DNA of 12,809 nt from Thermohalobaculum sp039178805 (GTDB lineage: Bacteria > Pseudomonadota > Alphaproteobacteria > Rhodobacterales > Rhodobacteraceae). The position numbers and the translations under genes were made by a program. Shown here piece by piece: positions 1 to 5,382 of this stretch (within the stretch, counting starts at the first letter, position 1; every line of letters starts with the position of its first letter). The stretch is taken from positions 1 through 12,809 of the forward strand of contig JBCDFC010000141.1 in assembly GCA_039178805.1 (NCBI GenBank), read 5' to 3'. Under the pieces are notes generated by a model. The model had not been told where the DNA came from and did no database searches. It saw only the letters and a list, made by a program, of their open reading frames with translations.

Positions 1-181
1 CCGCTGAGGTCCGCCCCCTGCATCTCCGCGCCGAAGAGGCTCGCCCCCTGCATCTCTGCGCCGCTGAGATCCGCCCCCCTGCATCTCTGCGCCGAAGAGG
101 CTCGCCCCCTGCATCTCCGCGCCGCTGAGGTCCGCCCCCTGCATCTCTGCGCTGCTGAGGTTCGCCCCCTGCAACTGTGCG
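1..181. repeat. 30-bp tandem repeat array encoding pentapeptide pairs
   Basis: There are six consecutive units at 1-30, 31-60, 61-91, 92-121, 122-151 and 152-181. Two unit types alternate, one starting ccgctgagg and one starting ccgaagagg, so there is also a 60-bp higher-order period. On the minus strand each unit encodes two pentapeptides, AEMQG plus ADLSG or ASLFG. Units differ at only a few bases, and one (61-91) has an extra C. Near-identity at DNA level points to recent duplication or gene conversion rather than old divergence. Confidence 0.93.
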
Positions 182-1392
182 TCGCGCAGATCGACGTTGG
201 GGAGGGAGGCGCCTGGCAGATCGGCGCGACGGAGGTCTCGGCCCTGAAGAGGAGCGGCCGGGAGGCGATCGAGCCAGAGGTGGTAGCGCTCCATTTCGCG
301 GGTGTCGGGGATTAATGGGCCCTCCGTTTCCGCCTCCACGCCGTTCGGTTTGCGGTGATCCTCGAGCCAAAGTTCGAATGGGCGCCAGTCATCGGGGCGA
401 TCCGCGAAGACGACTTCTGCAAGATCGGCGACTGCAAGCAATGATTCACGCCGATGCCGCCGCGTCGTCATGAAAACGTCGAAGGACTGCAGTTTCTCAA
501 GTGTAAGGCCCACATCCCACCGATACGCAACTACCACTCCTTCGGTGATGAGCTGTTGGGCGGCTTCAGGAAGCCTTCCGGTGGGGTCGTCGCCGGTGCG
601 GAGGAGGGTGGTGAGGGCGAGGGCCGCAAGGAGCGTTGTCAGCGGGAGGGCCCAGGGGCGGCGGGCGACGGTTTTTGCGGGGTGGCCGGCCAGGCGGTCT
701 TGGGCGCTTTTGTAGCCGATGACGCCGGTGACCACCGCCACGGCCAGGGCGGCGCCTGAGGTCATGGTGAGCCAGAAGTCGTGGGCGGGCATGCTTCGCC
801 ACCAGCCATAGGCGAGGACCGTCGGGCCGAAGCCCCAGGCGAGGAAGAGGGTGACCGTGGCGCTGACGCCGGTGAGCGGTCTTGGGGCGATGCAGGGGGC
901 CCGATCCGGGTGTTTGAGTTTGGCGCGCGTGGCCTCGTCCTCGTGCCAGCGGGCGTTGCGGCGGATGCCGAGGGCCCAGGCGTTGAGGAGCCAGGGGAAG
1001 GCTCGATCTCCGAGGGGGCGGCCGCCGGCGGTGGGCGGTGCGTCGGCCAGCGCGTCCCAGAGCGCCAGGAGCGAGAGGTGGAGATAGGCGTAGACGGCGG
1101 CGACGAGGATGGGGGCCGTGTAGAAGAACGCCTCGACCGGGACCGAGACGTTGAGGAGCGGCAGATCGGTGTTCTTCTGGCTGAGGAAGAAGTCCGCGTC
1201 GCGGTGGCCGAGAAGCGTGACGCCGACGAAGCCGAGGAGCGCCAGGAGGCCGAACCAGGCGGAGCGGGCGTTGAGCGAGATGCGCTCGATCCGGGCGAGG
1301 GCGGCGGTCTCGGCCTCCGTGAGCGTGTCGGTCGGCTCTGGCGGGCCGGGTTCAGCGGTCTGAGCGGGCTTCTCGGTGAGGTGCTTCTGCAT
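1..1392 (-). CDS. Membrane-anchored pentapeptide-repeat protein (partial, runs off left edge, apparent frameshift)
   Basis: Read leftwards from an ATG at 1392, the frame stays open to the edge. The N-terminal half is a membrane module with hydrophobic segments near residues 45-62, 88-110, 177-196, 207-226 and 248-265. Phrases such as FVGVTLLG, DADFF, YLHL and WWRSMPAHDFW are typical of a family of membrane-linked pentapeptide-repeat proteins in Alphaproteobacteria. From about residue 383 the chain turns into pentapeptide repeats (GRDLRRADLPGASL, then AEMQGADLSG/AEMQGASLFG units), which should fold as a right-handed beta helix; the function of this family is unknown. At 74-79 a run of six C replaces the five C found in the other units. 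It shifts the frame after about residue 439, so the protein downstream would read GGSQRRRDAGG-like sequence instead of repeats. This is a sequencing error, a broken gene or a slippage site. The start is chosen because the downstream sequence matches the family; the upstream Shine-Dalgarno is weak. Confidence 0.85.
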   Translation of the reverse strand, partial: MQKHLTEKPAQTAEPGPPEPTDTLTEAETAALARIERISLNARSAWFGLLALLGFVGVTLLGHRDADFFLSQKNTDLPLLNVSVPVEAFFYTAPILVAAVYAYLHLSLLALWDALADAPPTAGGRPLGDRAFPWLLNAWALGIRRNARWHEDEATRAKLKHPDRAPCIAPRPLTGVSATVTLFLAWGFGPTVLAYGWWRSMPAHDFWLTMTSGAALAVAVVTGVIGYKSAQDRLAGHPAKTVARRPWALPLTTLLAALALTTLLRTGDDPTGRLPEAAQQLITEGVVVAYRWDVGLTLEKLQSFDVFMTTRRHRRESLLAVADLAEVVFADRPDDWRPFELWLEDHRKPNGVEAETEGPLIPDTREMERYHLWLDRLPAAPLQGRDLRRADLPGASLPNVDLRDAQLQGANLSSAEMQGADLSGAEMQGASLFGAEMQGGGSQRRRDAGGEPLRRGDAGGGPQR

Positions 1393-1460
1393 CGGCAATG
1401 GCCTTGGGCTGGAATGGGGCGAGCCTAGCACGGGCGGGGGCGCCCTTGGCAGCCCAGGTT

Positions 1461-2339
1461 TCAGCCGAATTCGAAGCTCATGACGCCCCAGAGGCGGGCG
1501 AGGTCGAGCTGGGGGGCGGGGCCGCGATACATGCGCGCCGTCTCGAAGACCGGGATGAGGTCGTGGGTTTCGGCGAGGGCGCGGGCAGGCGCGTTCGGCT
1601 CGGGCAGGTCGAGGGTGACGGGGCCTTGGCCCGCGGCGAGGGCGGTGAAGAGCGCTTCGGCCGTGGCGGGGTCGTCGGCCATGAGGGGGCCGATCTTGGC
1701 GGGGCCGTTGCAGGGGCGGCGGAGCGCGTAGCCCGTGATGCGGCCGTCGCGATGGGCGATCCTGAGGGCTGCGTCCGGTTGGGCGAGCCAGGCTGCGAGA
1801 TAGGCCGGGCGGGTATGGCCGGTGATCGCTGCGTCGTAGGCGGCGAGGGCAGGTCCGAGTGGGCTGTGTGGGCCGAGCGTGTCGACGAGCGTCGTGCCCG
1901 TGGGTGGCGGGGCGAGTGCCGATGCGGGGAGCGTCGCCACATGGCGGATGTTGCGATGGTGGAGCACGAAGCCCGAGCGCGCGTAGTTCGTCTGCTGTGC
2001 CGGCACCCCGTCGAGGCCGATGGTGGCGCCGGGCAGGCGGGCGAGGCCGGCCTGCCAGACGGCCCAACCGAAGCCCTGACCTCGGCGGTCGGGGTGGCAG
2101 ATATAGAAGCCGAGGAAGCCCTGTTCCGGCGTGTGGCGCGCGACGGAAACGACGGCTGCGAGCGCGTCGCCCGCGAAGCTGCCGAAGAAGGCGCCAGGGT
2201 CGGCTGCGGTGAAGGTGGCGGCATCGTGGAGGCCGGCGTTCCAGCCCTCCTCGATCGCCCAGTCGACGGCGGTGACGATCTCGGCCGGGGTGAGGGTACG
2301 TGTGAGCGGATGTGTGGGGGGACGTGTCTGGGGCGTCAT
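1461..2339 (-). CDS. Two-domain GNAT-family N-acetyltransferase (YitH/HolE-like)
   Basis: This is a 292-residue protein. The N-terminal GNAT fold spans roughly residues 15-140. Its acetyl-CoA pyrophosphate-binding loop is visible as PDRRGQGFG (residues 83-91), followed by WQAGLARL and the segment IGLDGVPAQQTNYARSGF (107-124), characteristic of this subgroup. The C-terminal part (about 160-292) fits the second acetyltransferase-like domain found in YitH/HolE relatives (Acetyltransf_18). It should transfer an acetyl group from acetyl-CoA to an amine; the substrate cannot be read from the sequence. The start at 2339 is set by a strong AGGAGG five bases upstream. The same frame stays open to 2633, but that extension is Arg/Pro-rich and family-unlike, so I reject it. 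The gene follows the pentapeptide gene's direction with a 68-base gap, so it lies upstream and could be cotranscribed. Confidence 0.88.
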   Translation of the reverse strand: MTPQTRPPTHPLTRTLTPAEIVTAVDWAIEEGWNAGLHDAATFTAADPGAFFGSFAGDALAAVVSVARHTPEQGFLGFYICHPDRRGQGFGWAVWQAGLARLPGATIGLDGVPAQQTNYARSGFVLHHRNIRHVATLPASALAPPPTGTTLVDTLGPHSPLGPALAAYDAAITGHTRPAYLAAWLAQPDAALRIAHRDGRITGYALRRPCNGPAKIGPLMADDPATAEALFTALAAGQGPVTLDLPEPNAPARALAETHDLIPVFETARMYRGPAPQLDLARLWGVMSFEFG

Positions 2340-2756
2340 GGCGATCCTCCTGGGCTCGGTCTCAACGCCTATGTCGATCCCATCGCTGGGCGGCTGGCAA
2401 CGGGTGTCGGTCCCGGGAACGAGCAGTCGCCGATGACGCCCTTGGGCAGCGGCGATGTCGTCGCTGCAGGTGGCTCGGCGGAGCGGCGGGGCAGGGCGGC
2501 GCCGTTGGGCGGTGCCGTAGAGCTGCGCGATGGGGCGGTGAGGTCTCATCGCCTGTCGCCGCTTGGCGGTGCGCCTCGTCTTGATGCGCCGCGGCCCGTG
2601 CAGCGTGTTGGGCGCGTTCCTGCGCCCGGGCACGGTTGGTTCGTAGCCTCGCCGGTGCCAGTGATGCTGCGTCTGGTGACCTCTATCTCCCCGGCCGGAG
2701 GCGGGTTCTGGACGGGTGATGGCGTCGTTGGTGGGCGTCCCCGGGACCGGCTGTCT
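2340..2756. other. Non-coding spacer upstream of the GNAT gene
   Basis: About 415 bases lie between the acetyltransferase start and the end of the transposase remnant. It holds the acetyltransferase ribosome-binding site (AGGAGG on the minus strand, about 2345-2350) and presumably its promoter. Open frames cross it on both strands, but their translations are Arg/Ala/Gly/Pro-rich with no recognisable domain. I see no clear terminal inverted repeat of the insertion sequence here. Confidence 0.5.
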
Positions 2757-3180
2757 TTATTGCGGGCGCCTCGGTGACCGAACGCCTCGGCGCCGGACTT
2801 CTTTTCTCCCTGTCGCCGCATACCGCGACTGGCTTGCCTGCCCTTCGAGCCAGACAAAGCGTCTGAGATTGTAGGCAAGGTTGGCCATGCCGATCTTCGT
2901 GCGCGCCCGCGCGAGACCGATGGTCCCTATGAACAGATCCATGCGGTGTATCCGGTCGGCGAGGACGTGCTCGGCGACCGAGCGGACCCGCGAGCGCGCG
3001 GCGTTCGCCTTTGTGAGGAGTTTCCGGGACAGCCAGATCGGGCGCGCGTTGCGTCGAGGTCGAGACGGTACATCTCGAAATCGACCGCTGCGCTCAGCCG
3101 CTCAAGCGGATCGGCGCTTTGCGAAAGCGCCCGGTACCATTCATCCAGATCGAAGAAGCCTAATGGTCCGGCCGGATCGG
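2757..3180 (-). pseudogene. IS5-like transposase remnant with internal deletion
   Basis: Two parts of one transposase are joined out of frame. The N-terminal part (about 3180-3056) reads LGFFDLDEWYRALS, then DPLERLSAAVDFEMYRLDLDA, like the start of IS5-family transposases. The C-terminal part (about 3059-2757) reads ARSRVRSVAEHV, RMDLFIGTIGLARAR and KIGMANLAYNLRRFVWLE, the typical IS5 C-terminal block around the catalytic Glu helix. By comparison with the family's usual length (roughly 300-400 residues, from memory), around 200 or more central residues are missing, including the first two catalytic Asp positions. The two parts are in different frames, there is no ATG in frame ahead of the N-terminal part, and the frame is closed upstream by a stop near 3200. 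It cannot be active. The original IS boundaries were not recognised. Confidence 0.85.
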
Positions 3181-3195
3181 AGCGAACCCACGCGC

Positions 3196-3286
3196 GTCAT
3201 CCCCGGCTTGATCCAGGGATCGAGAAAACCTCTCCCTCTCAGCGACTTAGAGAACGCTGGATTGCCGGATCAAGTCTGGCAATGAC
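3196..3286. repeat. Alphaproteobacterial-type palindromic repeat, copy 1
   Basis: The left arm starts gtcatccccggcttgatcc (3196 on). The right arm, ending caatgac at 3286, is its inverted partner: its complement reads gtcattgccagacttgatcc. About 38 bases separate the arms. Each arm is itself partly palindromic. The same arm sequence recurs at 4370-4397 and 5229-5298, which makes this an interspersed repeat and not a gene-specific terminator. Confidence 0.85.
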
Positions 3287-3395
3287 GGTATCAGATGTCT
3301 CGCTCAGACCACGCGCTGCGCCGCCATCCCAGCCTCGTATGTCTTTGGGGGCCGTGAATGACCAAAACACTGGGCGCGCGCGGTTCCTGAAAGCC

Positions 3396-3426
3396 TCCGA
3401 CTGCGAGAGGGAGTGTAACAGTCGGA
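3396..3426 (+). promoter_or_regulatory. 8-bp inverted repeat in the leader of the first VPLPA-type gene
   Basis: TCCGACTG (3396-3403) pairs perfectly with CAGTCGGA (3419-3426) across a 15-base loop, and TTTC follows. It could be an operator, an attenuator-type hairpin or part of a structured leader together with the hairpin at 3469-3498. Its role is inferred only from position, about 80 bases before the start codon. Confidence 0.5.
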
Positions 3427-3468
3427 TTTCGGTGCTGTTTCAATTGTTTCGCATGGGCTGAAATGCAG

Positions 3469-3498
3469 CCTCCTGATCCGATATGCGGGCTCAGGAGG
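3469..3498 (+). promoter_or_regulatory. Shine-Dalgarno-sequestering hairpin
   Basis: CCTCCTGA (3469-3476) is the exact reverse complement of TCAGGAGG (3491-3498), which contains the whole ribosome-binding site AGGAGG of the gene starting at 3504. Inside the 14-base loop, CCG (3478-3480) can pair with CGG (3486-3488) around atatg, which extends the stem. In RNA this would hide the ribosome-binding site completely, so translation should depend on opening the stem by heat, a ligand, an sRNA or a protein. A DNA-level operator palindrome is the alternative. Confidence 0.65.
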
Positions 3499-3503
3499 TA
3501 TCG

Positions 3504-4136
3504 ATGAAGACGCAAGTAATTCTGACAGCGCTCGCTGTTTCGATCGCGATGGCGTCGCCGGTATCGGCGGTTCCGGTCGGCGGCATTACTTTCTCGGGAG
3601 CCTACACGGCCGGAGATGAGAGTTTCACCGTGCCGCTCGATGGCGATCTTACGAGTGTCACGGCGACATTCGCCGATCCGACCCGCGAGGTGCCGCTGAC
3701 CGGCTTCTCGAACTTCTTTAGCGCGTTCAATATCGGCAGCGGGGCGACGAATAACGGCTTCACCCTCGTCTTTAACGAAACGGTCGACTGGATCGGCGGT
3801 GTATTGTTGTTCGCGCCGACGGGGATCGATGCGTTCGATGGTTTCGACGTGGTGGGGCCAGGCGTGGCGGCGACCGCGGTCAATGCCGGGATACCGCTCG
3901 GGGCATTCTCCTTCACGACGCCGATACGGTTCCTCACCGGCGAGACCTACGCGATCACGGCGCTCAACAGCGTGGTGGCGGGTAATCCGGGCGGCCATTC
4001 CTATGCGAGCTGGAGCTTCGAGCAGCCGGTGCCCGTGCCGTTGAGCGTGCCGGTGCCTGCGACGCTCGTGCTGCTGCTCGCGGGGTTTGGCGGCATGGTG
4101 TTGTTGAGGCGGGCAGCGCCGAACGCTGTTGGCTGA
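3504..4136 (+). CDS. Secreted protein with VPLPA-CTERM-like sorting signal
   Basis: This 210-residue protein begins with a signal peptide (MKTQVILTALAVSIAMASPVSA, cleavage likely near residue 22). Its Gly/Thr/Phe-rich extracellular body has no domain I recognise. It ends in a tripartite sorting tail: VPVPAT at about 182-187, a hydrophobic helix (LVLLLAGFGGMVLL), then RR. That is the pattern of VPLPA-CTERM proteins, variants of PEP-CTERM, which in Alphaproteobacteria are believed to be processed at the inner membrane by an exosortase (XrtD type) and sent to the surface or extracellular matrix. No exosortase is in the window. The start at 3504 is set by AGGAGG five bases upstream; an ATG at 3483 in the same frame would add seven residues and lacks a ribosome-binding site. 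The ribosome-binding site is paired in a hairpin (3469-3498). Confidence 0.85.
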   Translation: MKTQVILTALAVSIAMASPVSAVPVGGITFSGAYTAGDESFTVPLDGDLTSVTATFADPTREVPLTGFSNFFSAFNIGSGATNNGFTLVFNETVDWIGGVLLFAPTGIDAFDGFDVVGPGVAATAVNAGIPLGAFSFTTPIRFLTGETYAITALNSVVAGNPGGHSYASWSFEQPVPVPLSVPVPATLVLLLAGFGGMVLLRRAAPNAVG

Positions 4137-4423
4137 CGCTGCGTAGAGGCGCATCGTGTCTGGCGTGGTGCGCTACCGGTTCGAGCCGCCCGGATGCGTA
4201 TCTCGCAACCCCACCGGCGGATACTCAGCGACCCGAGCGCGTGTCCGGACGCTGGACCTGCTCAGACGTTGCTGGGTTTCATCGCGATCTGAGTAGGCCC
4301 GAGGCAGCGGGTCTTCATCGCTGCAGCGATCCGCTCAGCAATGTGCTCGGTTTAGGCGCCCAAGGCCGTGGATGCCTGGGTCAAGCCCGAGCATGACAGG
4401 AGGACGTGAGGTCGAAAGGTCCA
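4137..4423. other. Spacer between convergent VPLPA-type genes
   Basis: Almost 290 bases lie between the two convergent genes. Apart from the half-copy of the palindromic repeat at 4370-4397, I see no gene, tRNA or clear U-tract terminator. The repeat hairpin may serve as a shared transcription end, but this is inference. Confidence 0.5.
4370..4397. repeat. Palindromic repeat, half copy 2
   Basis: The sequence begins ggatgcctgggtcaagcccg and ends agcatgac. It matches the right arm of the repeats at 3196-3286 and 5229-5298. A left arm is not clearly preserved; bases 4341-4367 may be a degenerate version. Confidence 0.75.
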
Positions 4424-5008
4424 CTAGGTGCCGCGACGGCGGAGGTGCCGCATCAGGGCCAGCCCCGCACATAGAAAAATCGCGCTGGCTGGTAGTGGGA
4501 CGTCAGCGACTGGTTGGTTCTCGGTAGCAAACAAGATCTCGAAATCGACCAACGAGCTGTTCAAGTTGTCCAAGTCACTGAGCGCGTCTTCTTCGATGTC
4601 GAAGGAGAAACCGACCACTGCGACGGCAAACTCATCGTCGTTCACTTCATTGCGTGTCAATTCAAAGAGGATCGAAATTACATCCGCTTCTACGTCTACC
4701 CCTATGTCAATCGCTGTTCCAGAAGCAGTTTGTTCGGGCACCAATGTCTGCAAATCGTTGGGAGTTGTTCTCGTTTCGTCGAGGCCTCCATCGATTATCG
4801 GCGCTAGGGCGAAGGTAAAAAAGCCCATGATGAAGATCGTAGGCTCAACAATAAAGTTGTTATTGCTTGTTGAGACAAGTCCCTCGCGCTGAGGAAATAA
4901 CACGTCGCCAAGGGTTACAGCGTCAAGTGTCGTTGCCGAAGCGCTGGCGTTAAGGCTGCAGTAAGCGGTGGCGACCGCTAGGCAAAGCTTTGACAATTGA
5001 GCTGTCAT
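4424..5008 (-). CDS. Secreted acidic protein with VPLPA-CTERM sorting signal
   Basis: This is a 194-residue protein. A signal peptide is clear (hydrophobic LCLAVATAYCSL then NASASA, cleavage near residue 25). The body is acidic (runs such as DIGVDVEADV and EEDALSDLD), with no known domain. The C terminus is a classical tripartite tail: VPLPAS (about 170-175), a short hydrophobic helix (AIFLCAGLALM), then HLRRRGT. This is a textbook VPLPA-CTERM signal, so it should be an exosortase client exported across the inner membrane. I chose the ATG at 5008; a GTG at 5026 in frame would add six residues, and neither has a strong ribosome-binding site. Its codons are clearly less GC-biased than those of neighbouring genes (many AAT, ACA, ATT, GTA), which suggests different origin or relaxed composition. 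It faces the other VPLPA-type gene tail to tail. Confidence 0.85.
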   Translation of the reverse strand: MTAQLSKLCLAVATAYCSLNASASATTLDAVTLGDVLFPQREGLVSTSNNNFIVEPTIFIMGFFTFALAPIIDGGLDETRTTPNDLQTLVPEQTASGTAIDIGVDVEADVISILFELTRNEVNDDEFAVAVVGFSFDIEEDALSDLDNLNSSLVDFEILFATENQPVADVPLPASAIFLCAGLALMRHLRRRGT

Positions 5009-5382
5009 GATCCGATCACTATCCACTGCTTACTGCCATCGTCGAATGGTTGAGTGGTGAGCTTACGGGAACCGCGTTCTTCGATGGAGCAACGTTTTCG
5101 TTTCGGCTCATTCAATTTTTTTTTTTGGGGCGGCGTGTTCGGAGAGGGTGCTGGAGGGATCAACGCCAGTGCGGCGGTGGCGGTGTCGCCCGCGCGCGCT
5201 GGGGCGCCCTTCGGCCTCACATACTCATGTCATGCTCGGGCTTGACCCGGGCATCCATGGCCCTGGTGGCGGATTGCCGGGTCAAGCCCGGCAATGACGC
5301 AATTCGAGGGAGCACGCCAGTTTATCAGGCGCTTTAGGGCACTTTATGATCTCGCGTGCTCATGTCATGCGGCGCTGGCCCG
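5009..5382. other. Intergenic region with poly-T tract and palindromic repeat
   Basis: It lies between the start of the second VPLPA-type gene and the end of imuB, both on the minus strand. It contains an 11-base T run at 5116-5126 (an A-tract on the strand of the VPLPA-type gene, about 110 bases upstream of its start) and palindromic repeat copy 3 (5229-5298), about 85 bases beyond the imuB stop. No supported coding sequence. Confidence 0.55.
5229..5298. repeat. Palindromic repeat, full copy 3
   Basis: The left arm is gtcatgctcgggcttgaccc continuing gggcatcc (5229-5256). The right arm is ggattgccgggtcaagcccg continuing gcaatgac (5271-5298). The arms are inverted copies separated by 14 bases. 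It is the best preserved of three copies and may double as a transcription end for imuB, because it would form a long hairpin in the transcript. Confidence 0.88.

Larger units (their letters stand above)
3181..3503. other. Intergenic region: palindromic repeat plus structured leader of the first VPLPA-type gene
   Basis: This stretch carries palindromic repeat copy 1 (3196-3286), then about 110 bases without a clear signal. It ends with two perfect 8-bp inverted repeats (3396-3426 and 3469-3498) just before the gene at 3504. No coding sequence is supported. A long minus-strand frame running through 3291-4154 is the Arg-rich shadow of the real gene. Confidence 0.6.

Noticed and set aside
1..181. 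CRISPR-like regular repeats at the left edge.
   Set aside because: Units are contiguous without unique spacers and encode AEMQG/ADLSG pentapeptides in frame.
1398..2777. 459-codon open frame on the plus strand.
   Set aside because: It is antisense to the GNAT gene, has Arg/Gly/Glu-rich content with no domain, and lacks a ribosome-binding site; a GC-rich shadow frame.
3290..3470. c-di-GMP (GEMM-I) riboswitch-like words (gaaagcctccgact) upstream of the first VPLPA-type gene.
   Set aside because: Only a short similarity to one conserved stretch; the other conserved loops and the P1 pairing of the aptamer are not present.
3291..4154. 287-codon minus-strand frame opposite the first VPLPA-type gene.
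   Set aside because: Arg/His-rich translation with no motif; the plus-strand gene has signal peptide, sorting tail and ribosome-binding site.
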